Shown: positions 31,701-40,981 of the stretch, piece after piece
How the letters are laid out: each line of letters begins with the position of its first letter
Numbering within the stretch: position 1 is the stretch's first letter
Assembly: GCA_020629715.1 (NCBI GenBank)
Contig: JAHDCU010000001.1
Span: 310,001-374,000, forward strand
Direction of reading: 5' to 3'
Length of the DNA stretch: 64,000 nt
Source: Saprospiraceae bacterium
GTDB lineage: Bacteria; Bacteroidota; Bacteroidia; Chitinophagales; Saprospiraceae
The notes under the pieces: model-generated
The model's database searches: none
What the model was told of the DNA's origin: nothing
Seen by the model: the letters and a program-made list of their open reading frames with translations, nothing else
Made by a program: the position numbers and the translations under genes

Positions 31701-33329
31701 GATCCTCAAGGTACAAGTGTAAATTCCGTAAGTAATAATAGTGAGTTTTATGATGTCTTTGCATCTATAGTAGATCAACCAGGCATACATACCATGACCT
31801 GGTATAATACTCAAAATAACTCTTGCAGCCCTATTTCTATCTCTATAAACGTCACTCAAGATCAGCTAGATGCATGTGCTCCTGATTGTGATGATGATCC
31901 TGAGAATGATGCAACTACTCAGAGTTGTGATTATGATTTACAAATTATTAATCCAAATAACGGAGAGTCTGACCGAATAGCATTGAGTCTTAATACAGGA
32001 AGTACCCAACACAATTTCATATACAATGAAGAAACCACAAGTTGTACATCTAGTGAATCCAATACATTTGTATTAAATAACCTTTCTGAACTTGCCTTGT
32101 ATAAAAAAATAAATGCAAAACTAGACATAGGTAATGGATTTGGTGAAGGTGACTACTTGACTGAAATAAATATATGGGATGCAGTTAATTTAATTCCGTA
32201 TAGTTTAAATCTGAATCCCTATGATCCGAATGCTTCTTTAAACGGCTGTGCTGGCAATATTTCAATTAATGACTTGATCTTTGACGGTAACTCATACAAC
32301 GAATACTGTGAAAATCTAGAAATCTTAATTCAAAATAGTATATGTTCTCAAATTGATAATTCTTACTTAGAGAATAGCCACTACATTCTCAATATCGAAA
32401 GTCAATTAAGTTTAGATGGAACCGAGGTAAGAATCTACTTAATTTGGACGATTAGATATGACTATAATTCAGGTCCTTGGTTAGGTTTTAGTGGTTTTTT
32501 TGACGGTTATAATGGCCTAAATCATACATATCGATATCTTGAAAGTTATAATAATTCAGAACCCTTTGCTACTACTGGGGCCTTTGTATTTGAAATGCTT
32601 AATGATAATCAATTTTCAATCAGTAATAACCTTTCCTGCACATCCATTAACGAGAATATAAATATCTCTCAGATGTCTAATATTGTGGGGTCTTGGCATA
32701 ATTTTAGTGCTAATTTTGTCCAAGGATTTTCAGTAATAAATGTAGTTCCGAATGGTTTTAGTCAAAATCGTCCTATAAATTGGAATTCCCCCTTCCCGAT
32801 TACATGTAATGAAATAAATTTATCAGTCACCAACCAATGCCCCGACGCCACCAATTATGTATGGAGCACCGGAGCTTTGACGCCAAGCATAAGTGTCCCA
32901 CAAAATAGTGGAGAATATACAGTGACCTTTGACTGCCCAGACGGATGTACCTATGAAGTTTGTTTCGATACTGATAATCCTAACGGTGTTTGTAACCCAA
33001 GCACCCTACAATCCACCGAAACCAACGAGCTCAGCCAGCAGCTTACTCAACGAGAAGTAGAGGAGCTAGATAAGCATAATATCAAGATCTCTCCCAACCC
33101 AAGTAATCGATATTTTAATCTAGAGATCGTACATGATGCAGAGGAGCAAAGCATGCTCTATATACATGATGCCACAGGTAAGGTGATGCAACAAAACAAT
33201 CTCAAACTGAATCATGGTATTACCGAGCATAGGATAGATGCCTCCAGTCATCCCCCAGGCCTCTACTTCCTGCAAGTCGAGACCCAAGACTATCAGTACC
33301 CTATCCAGAAGTTAATTATCATTAAATAA
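28710..33329 (+). CDS. Large cysteine-rich repeat protein with T9SS C-terminal sorting domain
   Basis: The 1539-residue protein starts with a signal peptide (FIFITQFVVAQ); the ATG at 28740 is an alternative start that fits the signal peptide better. After an N-terminal cohesin- or reprolysin-free beta-rich domain (about residues 30-215), it contains roughly ten modules of 60-95 residues. Each opens with a CxxC or CxC-like motif (CEGCNRDI, CDCPLSI, CEDCDVAI, CGDCDNL, CPSCIPE, CTCTPTV, CSCDTPP) and carries paired cysteines. The C-terminus (about 1455-1539) reads KISPNPSNRYFNLEI, then DATGKVM, then PPGLYFLQV and QKLIIIK, a type A T9SS sorting domain. It should therefore be exported and anchored or released at the surface. 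It is followed 40 bp later by the RHS toxin gene. Confidence 0.85.
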   Translation: MVLLNQILVMMIRSLVIISFIFITQFVVAQLSPFDIYLVGLDNQINDYHDFSVVIRTGKNIHKDQQFGLLNAEYNETNESWIPQNGNLVEFLSLTWTGSTIAKGTDIVIISDLQNLDKPFIIKDQNLNDITHFFEIKFKVELAQSFLGFENTSIYLYQGILLDQENHYTKLLGTILDGWHYGYDIEKYKALDIPIELISKDTYLGNLTGSISYFNPLGGDEKSPCCEDPKENTSTEIVGGKPMFFTGSSKLDFYSPKSYSIGNTTLGASSITLSGATALNSTKNECCEGILELEASGCELNVVYDPCEFGLQKTYTIIDKITNVVVYNGSGPIDGFNFPSTGSYVINIECNQSRNQQTPCSFETVIDADCEGCNRDIDVELDDDCIAHVSVTNCINPVINWYQQGSNTVLSTGSSFIPTSNGIYAYVVSGCNNCDDATGIIQVGCYDEPCDCPLSIDVDKCLATASHPCHQYQGLWYGSYSSGESLTLISGSTNNSIDLSLYPFSYFTYLYEDGNCKFSQEIEKPQICQDNCEDCDVAIALTTDCTNLYFTNNSLACHLLLTDPTQGYTPVYVFDDGISVDEGLNYNEFFDINPNEDGTYYIRYEKDGCDDILTNEIIVDCSPECGDCDNLQLIYDDENCTLSLSPDQNCLQILASLGFTIKYWYSPDPMTFLYSSEYVADDFFGNDIENGSYYIEYTHEECQLSQNTTNTILVDCNKCPSCIPEFGNIGSCPISMNCHQEYIDAQFDIVYKLNGQEISYDQFMSDAPGTGIFEVSYTSTTSATSNCSSINISQYYDCNCLPSNCGIELFLDNNSCTLSIEENNCGESLLNGHAGYTPTYFIDGQEQSGLSMMDIESNFLAANTNGLYKVVYSKVGCIDIEDELPVSCNPICTCTPTVYVDDCVLIIDDCGYNTNIYFNNASSPIASNVSHYNIDNGAGDGFYSVEFTSTDCAPQATWSQNINCACSCDTPPLFGFDNATCFLYNFGCNNYASNTYTDPQGTSVNSVSNNSEFYDVFASIVDQPGIHTMTWYNTQNNSCSPISISINVTQDQLDACAPDCDDDPENDATTQSCDYDLQIINPNNGESDRIALSLNTGSTQHNFIYNEETTSCTSSESNTFVLNNLSELALYKKINAKLDIGNGFGEGDYLTEINIWDAVNLIPYSLNLNPYDPNASLNGCAGNISINDLIFDGNSYNEYCENLEILIQNSICSQIDNSYLENSHYILNIESQLSLDGTEVRIYLIWTIRYDYNSGPWLGFSGFFDGYNGLNHTYRYLESYNNSEPFATTGAFVFEMLNDNQFSISNNLSCTSINENINISQMSNIVGSWHNFSANFVQGFSVINVVPNGFSQNRPINWNSPFPITCNEINLSVTNQCPDATNYVWSTGALTPSISVPQNSGEYTVTFDCPDGCTYEVCFDTDNPNGVCNPSTLQSTETNELSQQLTQREVEELDKHNIKISPNPSNRYFNLEIVHDAEEQSMLYIHDATGKVMQQNNLKLNHGITEHRIDASSHPPGLYFLQVETQDYQYPIQKLIIIK

Positions 33330-33369
33330 AAAAACACGGGCTCTTGCTCGGTCTAAAATATAATAGATC

Positions 33370-36300
33370 ATGAGATATATCATCTATACCTTAGCGATAG
33401 CATTCCTATCTATATCACATACGGTGGCACAGTCAAGCTTTGTCACTGCACCCTCTGCTAGTGTAAGTAGCACCGGTAAGCAATCTAGTGTACCGATTAA
33501 TTATAATAATGGTACTGCCAACTTCAACATACCCATACATACGATCTCCGAGTATGGACTCAATCTTCCCATCAGCCTAAGCTACCAGACGGGTGGTATA
33601 CAAGTAGATCAGCTCGCCAGTAACGTGGGCCTCGGATGGACGCTCAATGCTGGTGGTGGTGTATTTAGAGAGGTGAGAGGGTTGCCTGATGAGTATTATA
33701 ATGAAATTCATAATAGATTTGGCTATTTACAAAGAAATTCCAACGCAGCAATTAGTTGTACAGATCAATATTGTGAAATAGATAGTGAACCTGATATTTT
33801 CTATTTTAATCTCAATGGAGCATCTGGTTCATTCTTTTTTGATGAGACTGGAAGTCTTATATTGAAGAGTAAATCCGATATTAAGATTGAATGGAATATA
33901 GGTACAAGTCAAGCAACATCCCCTACTGGCTATAGTTCTTTCAATCAGATTAACACTATAAATTCATCAGAAAATATTTTGACGTGGAAAATAACGACCT
34001 CTAATGGAACAATATATAATATTGGAGATTCAAATATTAACGAATATCATGAAATACATACAACCTATTTTAGTAAGCTTAACCAGATGTTTTGCAATCT
34101 GCCTTACGAGGAAAATTGTTTCCAAGGGATAAATTTTCTAAATGGTTGGTTCATAAAATCTATTCAATCTACTACACTCCACGAAGTAAGCTTTGACTAT
34201 GAAATAGAACAATACTTTGATCTTCAAAATGCTCCTCAAGAAATTTGGATAGATCAGTCTTGTAATATTGATCAAAACACCACCGATGATTACATCTTGA
34301 ATGACTTTCCCGATTTTTTTTCATCTCATGGAATGAACATAAATGTTGATTTTATCAGGTCATCAAGATTAATAAAAATCAATAGCCCAACAACGATTAT
34401 AACTTTCAAAGGTGAAGAAAGAGAAGATTTATTATCTAGAGGAATTATGCCTTTAGATCTGGATGCTAGCATTCTTTCTGGTAGAAATAAACCTAAAACA
34501 ATTAATCAAATTTTAATATCTAAAAGAAGTCAAAGCCAGACAGCAAACTGCTTCAAAATATTTAATTTGAAGCATGAATACTTTATCAGTAATGAACACG
34601 GATTTAATGGATTCCCTCAATATGTGACCTTTGCCTCACTTAATATCGGAGATCACGATTTGAAAAGACTCAAACTTCTAAGCTTGGAAGAAAGATCTTG
34701 TGATGGATCGTTAAATCTAGAAACAACCTTCGAATATCATTTCGAGGATCAAATGACAAGAAGGCTTTCAACAGCTAAAGATTATTGGGGCTTCAATAAT
34801 GGAAAAACTGATAATAAAACTTTGATCCCAGAGCTCAAATTTGAAAGCACTTGTATACCATCATTGACCTGCAGTTTAAATAATATAAATTACTTCGGGG
34901 ATCGAAATCCATCTTTAAGGCATACAATGGCAGGAGCTCTGAAATCAATAAAGTATCCTAATGGCTATTTTACAGAATTTGAATACGAATTAAATACTAT
35001 AAGAGCGAAAGATCATAATTCAGGTAAAATATATAGTAGACCAGTCGGTGGCTTAAGAGTAAAAAGCATCACAGATAATGAAAATTCTAGAGTCCTAAAT
35101 TATGATGGCACTGAAAAGTTTGAAGAAACATCATCGATCAGTATTGAAAGAAAAGAATTAAGGATTTGTGAACGATGTAATAATAGTGCAGATTTAACAG
35201 ATTCTGAGCAGAGAAGTGCTTTAGTACCTGAAGATTATGAAGATTCTTGTTTAGATAATCGATACGACAACAATGTATTTAGTTATAATTGTGGTACTTC
35301 GGGTTATATAAATTTGAATATTGAAGTCAGAGGATGTCAGGCAAACAGTCCTAATGCAGTCCACGTAAAGTTACTAATTAAGGGTCCCAATAATTTTGAA
35401 GAATATATAGATCGATATTTTCCGAATACTTACCAATTTTCATCGGAGAATATTGGTTTAGGCTCTCTAGGGCTAATACCTGGATATAGCTATTCTATAA
35501 GCTTAGAAAACCTTTCCGCCCACCCAGAATTTAAGGTAAATGCCAGTGCGACTGTTATCCTATCTCACTCAACAAATGTCATTTCTTCTCAAGAAGGAGT
35601 ATCAACTGGTCACTTATCATTCTACCCTGTTTATGCCAGTGTATTAGGCAGTCCTGAGGGTCAGGACACCTATTTTAATGAAGAGTGTCATGATGGTTTA
35701 GTTTTCAGCTTAAGATCTTCGCCTATTTCACTACTATCAGGACTCAACGGAGGTATAGTTACTTACGGTAGAGTCGAAGAAGCTTTGGTCAATAACCCAA
35801 GCGGAGCGAAAGTTTATTACTATTCGACAAAGGACAATGAAGTCAAAAGAGATTTTTACGAGAATTTAATAATACCCGAACTGCCAATTCATACCTCTTT
35901 CCCTGCTAAAACTCAAATGTCAATGGGACCAAGATTTGGCCTACTGAAAAAAATAGAATTTTTAAATAATTCTAATGCAATTGTACAAAGTAGTACATAT
36001 GACTATCAGATACACCAACGAAGCTATCCTTTCTTGGTTAAAGGTTCTTACTTAGGATGTACTAATGGAGTTGAAGATTATGATGTAAACAAAATCACTT
36101 GGAATAGATTAAGGTCTTTTTCAATTCAGATGATTGAAGAAACAAAGTACTTAGACGGGGTAACCTCTATTATTGAAAACGAATATGACTCTAGATTTCA
36201 TTATAACATCACCAAAAAGACTTTATATGCTCAAAATAAGCCGGACGATGCAAAAGTTATCAATTATAAATATGCTCATGAGCTATCCCAACAAAATCTT

Positions 36301-39300
36301 ATAGATCGTAATTTTGTAAGCACTCCACTAGAAGTTATCATCGATGATTTTGCAGGTGGAGGTTCAAAAAACGAATTTACTATAAACACTGACGGTCAAT
36401 TACTCAATCATGCTAGCTATAGTGCAAGGACTGATGGTACATGGAAGCTTAACGAAAGAATACTATCGTGGAATTCTGATGGATTACCAACCTTAATCAA
36501 AAAGAGGGCATCGCTCAATACAGAATATACATGGGACAATGGTCTATTGACTGAAATCAAATATGGAAATATGATTGACAGTTATTCATATGATGCACTG
36601 CGAAGGCTAATATCTTCAACTGATAATGCCAATATTGAGACGATTTATCAAAAATATGACGGGTTTCATCGTCTTATGAAAAAGAGTAGCTTAAACGGTA
36701 GAATTACTACTAGCTATGAGTACTTTATAAATCCTGATAGCAACGACAAAGAAATAACGACATCTACATTCAATTCAAATTCTTATCCCATAGCTGATAG
36801 AATAACTGAACGAGAATTTGATTTTAAAGGTAGATTAATTAACAATAATGAGCTTAATTTTACTCAATCAGGATCTGATTACAGAAATTCTAATCAATAC
36901 AATACTGTAGGACTTTTAGAACTTTCTTGTGACCCCAATCAAGGAGGTTGTACCATATATTCATATGAAGAATCTCCTCTTGGTAGATTGATTGAGTCCA
37001 CTCCAGCAGGAAGTGCTAAAACGGTCAAACTTAGTTATGGAAGTAATACAGAAGCGATTGCAGGTTATCCCGTTGGTAGTTTATATAAGTCAAGCATCAC
37101 CGACGAGGATGGATTAAATAGCATAAGTTACAGCGATATATTTGGAAGATCCGTTGCTACTGTAGATGCCCTCGGTCAGATGACCACTAGTACCTATAAC
37201 GATCGTGATCAAGTACTCGAAGTTGTACCACCTGGATCTAGTACAGGCAATACCAATCTTAACTTTAGTTATAGTTACTATTCCGATGGCCTGCTAGAAA
37301 GCTCTAGAGTACCTGATAAAGATGCTGCAGACTTCTTTTACTATGACCCCAACACTGATGCACTTATACAAGAGGACTTATCCAACGGACATATACTCAC
37401 ATATACCCTACACCCCGACCATCCTAACTTTGTAGAAAATGTAAAGTTAGATGGTCAAGTGATTAAGGAATTTACTCCCTACTTCGCTGATCTTAGCACC
37501 TATTGGATCGGAGAGTCTAAGACTAAAATTCTGGGTGAATCTAATATGCTTTCCAACATATATACCTATGATGATGTAGGCAGAGTATTGACAGAGCATG
37601 ATGAGTATCATCAAGGTCACTCAGACTTTACATATACCTATGATGATATGGCCAATGTACGTACCACCCAAAGAGTACATCAAGGAGTCGGTGGTGATGC
37701 ATTTACGCTGGACTATAACTACGATTTTGATAAAGGACTACGACCTATAAAAACAGTAGGTACATATCCCGATGTAGGCAGTATCACACAGCATGAACTT
37801 AGCTATAATGACAATGACTGGCTGACAGCCAAGACTATTGGTGGAGGTATACAGACTATAGACTACGGCTACACCGGTAGAGGGTGGCTCAAGTCCATCA
37901 ATAAGATTGCGGACACTTATTTAGAGGATGAAGACCCTTGTAATGAACCTCCTGATGATGGCCCTACAACTCCAGATGACTGCGAAAAAATACTCTCACG
38001 TACCCCAGCTCTAGAATACAAAATAGCCATCAGTTATAATTGCGAAAAAATAAGGCTTAACCTAGCAACTGCGGTCAATATCGATATCGAAACCTTGCGT
38101 AGTGATACTAAAGCACATGTATCTACTAGATCACTACAACTGCCGTTGAATGGCTTTGCCCTAGAGCGAGAGGAAGATACGGATACTCAAAAAGAACTGT
38201 ACGAGTATGCCCATATCCATACCGGTGATATGACAACCTATGTAGTAGGATTGATCGAAGATTGTATGAACGCCTATGGTAGCCAAGTACTCAATGAGGC
38301 TAACCTACATCAAGTAAGACAAGGGGTCACCGCAGCTTTTACTATAAATAGCTCTAGCGATGCTAAAGTATTTGCTCAAGAGATCTATTATGAATCTGGT
38401 AATAACGATCTTGAAGCAGATGCCAGATACAACGGCAATATTGCCTGGATGAAATGGCGAGTACGTGGAGAAGCCAAACAAGCGTATGGATTTCAGTACG
38501 ATGATCTAAATAGACTCCTACAAGCCAAATATGGCAATGATTTAAATGAAACTTGTGATATCAAAAAACAAAATTGGTACGATGTCACTATTAGTGAATA
38601 TGACCCTAGAGGTAACATAGGCACTATTACACGAAATGGTGCAGTACCATCTGAAGGAGACATACAACAATATGATCAGATAGATGCATTATCAATGAGT
38701 TATGATGGCAATAAACTTACCAACGTATCTGACGGTGCATTAGCTGAAAGAGGGTATAATACAAGCGGAGGATCATATGACTATCAAAACGGAAATCTAG
38801 TCAGTGATAGTGGTAATGGTATCACCAATGTGGTATATAATTATCTAGACCAACCCACCGAAATCACTTCTACCCATGGGACGGTAACTATACTTTATGA
38901 TGCCAACGGACGTCAACTCAAGCTGACCCAATCGCCAACTGATGAACCTACAAGCACCTACATCTATCACGCTGGTATAGAATATAAAGATGGAAAGCGA
39001 GAGAGTATTGCCAGTGCCGAAGGACGAGTAGTATATAACAGTGAGCTGGAAACGGTAAACGGAACTATCAGTTCTTATATGGAATGGATGATGGCTGATC
39101 ACCTCGGTAATACTAGAGTACGATTCGTTGATAAAGATGGTGATGGCTCTATTAGAATCGATGACGAGGCTACGCCAGAAGAATACGAGCTTGTCAGCTC
39201 TTACCACTACTACCCTTTTGGTATGAAAATGCAGGGAACTTTTACCGAACATCAAGGCGTTAACTATAAATATCAATACAACGGTATTGAGCATATGGAC

Positions 39301-40329
39301 TTTCTAGGGCATGGTATTAGCTTGGCAGGGTACAGAATACATGATGCAGCTGTCGGAAGATGGTGGCAAGTGGACCCAAAGGGAAATCAAGCTTCTAACT
39401 GGTCCTCTTATAATGCAATGTTTAATAATCCAATTGGATTCTCAGATCCAAACGGTGATTTCCCATTTCCATTTATGTCTTCAGAACAGAGTATGACATC
39501 AATAAATGGTTTAATAAAAACCGCATTTAATTCTCCAGAAGTTGCTACGGGTGACGCTGAAGTAATAGATAGTCGATATGTCGGAATTGAGCATATGAGT
39601 AATAGCCCCTTTAGTGGCTTTCTTTTCGATAAAGGCGGTTCAATCTCAGCAGGCGAATACAAATTATACAGCGGCTTAGGAACGCTTAACTCAGGGCATA
39701 AAGCACAGGTATGGGTAGCTAGAAAAACTACCTCTAGGGGTTTTCAAGATGATTTTGTTATAAGTCTGGATATGGTCAAAGAGTTTCTATCAAAAAGAAC
39801 AACCTATTTTATTATTGCTCAGACTGTAGATATGGGGCTAGCGATGGGAGGAGATCCTGGATCATCTTATTGGGATCAGGTCAAAAAAGGATATACTCCT
39901 GAAGCTATTCTTACCGGAATTACTATTTTTGGGGGAGGTATTTTGAAAAGTCCGAAGGTAAATGTCGCTACAAATACCTCTTCTGCTGCTAAGGGAGGCA
40001 TTAATCCAAAGAATATTCACTTTATGCAAAGTAGCATAAAAAATACTACTGGAAATTATACTGTTCTTGGGAATGCAGAAGCATTATCAAATGGTAGTTT
40101 AAATCCCAACGTTCTCAGAATGAATGTATGGAAAGATACAAATGGAAAAATTTGGTCTTTAGACAATAGACGCCTCGGAGCATTCAGATTATCAACACTT
40201 GATGAGGCTCCTGTAAATTGGGCGACGCCTCCTCAAGTTAGAAGTCAAATGTGGAAAATGACTACAAAAACAGGTGGGGTATCCATTAGATTAAAATTAG
40301 GTGGTGGAAAAAATATGATCATTAAATAG
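33370..40329 (+). CDS. YD-repeat / RHS polymorphic toxin with C-terminal DNRRL-type toxin tip
   Basis: The 2319-residue protein has a signal peptide (LSISHTVAQ) and the N-terminal Bacteroidota RHS start (GTANFNIPIHTISEYGLNLP, VGLGWTLNAGGG). YD repeats occupy about residues 1060-1560 and 1700-1890. The RHS core runs from HLGNTRVRFVD (about 1911) to AVGRWWQVDPKG, with DPKG at 2002 and DPNG at 2026, the boundary where toxin tips are exchanged. The remaining 290 residues are the tip. Its last 110 residues contain NPKNIHFMQSSI and KIWSLDNRRLGAFRL, the signature of a family of small polymorphic-toxin domains. An immunity-type gene follows after 6 bp. It probably acts in contact-dependent or secreted competition. 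The toxic activity is not known from the sequence. Confidence 0.88.
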   Translation: MRYIIYTLAIAFLSISHTVAQSSFVTAPSASVSSTGKQSSVPINYNNGTANFNIPIHTISEYGLNLPISLSYQTGGIQVDQLASNVGLGWTLNAGGGVFREVRGLPDEYYNEIHNRFGYLQRNSNAAISCTDQYCEIDSEPDIFYFNLNGASGSFFFDETGSLILKSKSDIKIEWNIGTSQATSPTGYSSFNQINTINSSENILTWKITTSNGTIYNIGDSNINEYHEIHTTYFSKLNQMFCNLPYEENCFQGINFLNGWFIKSIQSTTLHEVSFDYEIEQYFDLQNAPQEIWIDQSCNIDQNTTDDYILNDFPDFFSSHGMNINVDFIRSSRLIKINSPTTIITFKGEEREDLLSRGIMPLDLDASILSGRNKPKTINQILISKRSQSQTANCFKIFNLKHEYFISNEHGFNGFPQYVTFASLNIGDHDLKRLKLLSLEERSCDGSLNLETTFEYHFEDQMTRRLSTAKDYWGFNNGKTDNKTLIPELKFESTCIPSLTCSLNNINYFGDRNPSLRHTMAGALKSIKYPNGYFTEFEYELNTIRAKDHNSGKIYSRPVGGLRVKSITDNENSRVLNYDGTEKFEETSSISIERKELRICERCNNSADLTDSEQRSALVPEDYEDSCLDNRYDNNVFSYNCGTSGYINLNIEVRGCQANSPNAVHVKLLIKGPNNFEEYIDRYFPNTYQFSSENIGLGSLGLIPGYSYSISLENLSAHPEFKVNASATVILSHSTNVISSQEGVSTGHLSFYPVYASVLGSPEGQDTYFNEECHDGLVFSLRSSPISLLSGLNGGIVTYGRVEEALVNNPSGAKVYYYSTKDNEVKRDFYENLIIPELPIHTSFPAKTQMSMGPRFGLLKKIEFLNNSNAIVQSSTYDYQIHQRSYPFLVKGSYLGCTNGVEDYDVNKITWNRLRSFSIQMIEETKYLDGVTSIIENEYDSRFHYNITKKTLYAQNKPDDAKVINYKYAHELSQQNLIDRNFVSTPLEVIIDDFAGGGSKNEFTINTDGQLLNHASYSARTDGTWKLNERILSWNSDGLPTLIKKRASLNTEYTWDNGLLTEIKYGNMIDSYSYDALRRLISSTDNANIETIYQKYDGFHRLMKKSSLNGRITTSYEYFINPDSNDKEITTSTFNSNSYPIADRITEREFDFKGRLINNNELNFTQSGSDYRNSNQYNTVGLLELSCDPNQGGCTIYSYEESPLGRLIESTPAGSAKTVKLSYGSNTEAIAGYPVGSLYKSSITDEDGLNSISYSDIFGRSVATVDALGQMTTSTYNDRDQVLEVVPPGSSTGNTNLNFSYSYYSDGLLESSRVPDKDAADFFYYDPNTDALIQEDLSNGHILTYTLHPDHPNFVENVKLDGQVIKEFTPYFADLSTYWIGESKTKILGESNMLSNIYTYDDVGRVLTEHDEYHQGHSDFTYTYDDMANVRTTQRVHQGVGGDAFTLDYNYDFDKGLRPIKTVGTYPDVGSITQHELSYNDNDWLTAKTIGGGIQTIDYGYTGRGWLKSINKIADTYLEDEDPCNEPPDDGPTTPDDCEKILSRTPALEYKIAISYNCEKIRLNLATAVNIDIETLRSDTKAHVSTRSLQLPLNGFALEREEDTDTQKELYEYAHIHTGDMTTYVVGLIEDCMNAYGSQVLNEANLHQVRQGVTAAFTINSSSDAKVFAQEIYYESGNNDLEADARYNGNIAWMKWRVRGEAKQAYGFQYDDLNRLLQAKYGNDLNETCDIKKQNWYDVTISEYDPRGNIGTITRNGAVPSEGDIQQYDQIDALSMSYDGNKLTNVSDGALAERGYNTSGGSYDYQNGNLVSDSGNGITNVVYNYLDQPTEITSTHGTVTILYDANGRQLKLTQSPTDEPTSTYIYHAGIEYKDGKRESIASAEGRVVYNSELETVNGTISSYMEWMMADHLGNTRVRFVDKDGDGSIRIDDEATPEEYELVSSYHYYPFGMKMQGTFTEHQGVNYKYQYNGIEHMDFLGHGISLAGYRIHDAAVGRWWQVDPKGNQASNWSSYNAMFNNPIGFSDPNGDFPFPFMSSEQSMTSINGLIKTAFNSPEVATGDAEVIDSRYVGIEHMSNSPFSGFLFDKGGSISAGEYKLYSGLGTLNSGHKAQVWVARKTTSRGFQDDFVISLDMVKEFLSKRTTYFIIAQTVDMGLAMGGDPGSSYWDQVKKGYTPEAILTGITIFGGGILKSPKVNVATNTSSAAKGGINPKNIHFMQSSIKNTTGNYTVLGNAEALSNGSLNPNVLRMNVWKDTNGKIWSLDNRRLGAFRLSTLDEAPVNWATPPQVRSQMWKMTTKTGGVSIRLKLGGGKNMIIK

Positions 40330-40335
40330 TGAGAT

Positions 40336-40584
40336 ATGCATCAAGAAATAAATAAAATAAAGAATAAACAAGATTTTCTAGATTTTCTTAGTCTTTATAT
40401 AGAAGACTTTCGTAACAATAAAGATACTTGGGAAAATAATACAATAGAATCCTATTTAGAGGGCTTAGAAAGTTGGGTTGAAGATATGGAAGGATATTAC
40501 GAAAATATGAATTTACCTATTCCGAAAAATGTTGATTGGAAAACTTTTGCTGAAATATTATTTGCAGCAAAAATGTATGAATAA
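40336..40584 (+). CDS. DUF7660-like protein, candidate immunity protein
   Basis: The 82-residue acidic protein reads FLDFLSLYIEDFRNNKDTWEN, then ESWVEDMEGYYEN, then WKTFAEILFAAKMYE. This is the pattern of the DUF7660 family of short cytoplasmic proteins. It begins 6 bp after the RHS toxin stop, has no signal peptide and is highly acidic, all typical of a cognate immunity protein that binds a toxin tip. The immunity role is inferred from position and composition; the family membership is from the motif pattern. Confidence 0.75.
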   Translation: MHQEINKIKNKQDFLDFLSLYIEDFRNNKDTWENNTIESYLEGLESWVEDMEGYYENMNLPIPKNVDWKTFAEILFAAKMYE

Positions 40585-40663
40585 AGAGTATAATATCTCT
40601 GCGGATAAACTTAACCTTTTAAGAGGGACTCCATTGAATTATACTCCTTTATTTCCATAGATT

Positions 40664-40963
40664 ATGATAAAGACAAGAGCACATATAAAACTTTTTGAAA
40701 GAGGGCGTAAAACGCCTTTCGTTAATGGTTACAGACCGTTATTCAGTTTTGCTAAAGAAATGAAAACTTCAGGCAGCATAACATTGATTGATAAAGACGA
40801 GTTTCACCCTGGAGAAGAAGGAGAAGTTGAAATTATTTTTCTAAATCTCAAATATTTAGGTTCTTCTTTTGATAAGGGAAGTAAGTTCTCATTTGGAGAA
40901 GGTGGACCTTCTTTAGGAGAAGGGGAAATATTAAGTTTTGAAGAAGTTAAAAGCCTTGCATAA
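40664..40963 (+). CDS. Free-standing EF-Tu domain III-like protein
   Basis: The 99-residue protein aligns by eye with domain III of elongation factor Tu. It has GRKTPFVNGYRPLFSF (EF-Tu: GRxTPFFxGYRPQFYF), TSGSITLIDKDEFHPGEEGEVEI (VTGxITLPxGxExVMPGDNxEV) and FSFGEGGPSLGEGEI (FAIREGGRTVGAGV). The G domain and domain II are absent. It lies 79 bp after the immunity candidate, in the toxin-tip zone. It could be a second immunity protein, a decoy for a toxin that targets EF-Tu, or an unrelated stand-alone beta-barrel protein. No signal peptide is visible. Confidence 0.75.
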   Translation: MIKTRAHIKLFERGRKTPFVNGYRPLFSFAKEMKTSGSITLIDKDEFHPGEEGEVEIIFLNLKYLGSSFDKGSKFSFGEGGPSLGEGEILSFEEVKSLA

Positions 40964-40981
40964 CGCTGCTTTTCATTGATA

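Noticed and set aside
33330-33369. Hairpin between the T9SS cargo and RHS genes as a terminator
   Set aside because: The stem CGGGC/GCTCG is only 5 bp with a G-T pair and no T tract, so read-through is more likely.
38845-39294. 149-codon minus-strand frame inside the RHS gene
   Set aside because: The plus strand here encodes the conserved RHS core, so the frame is a shadow.
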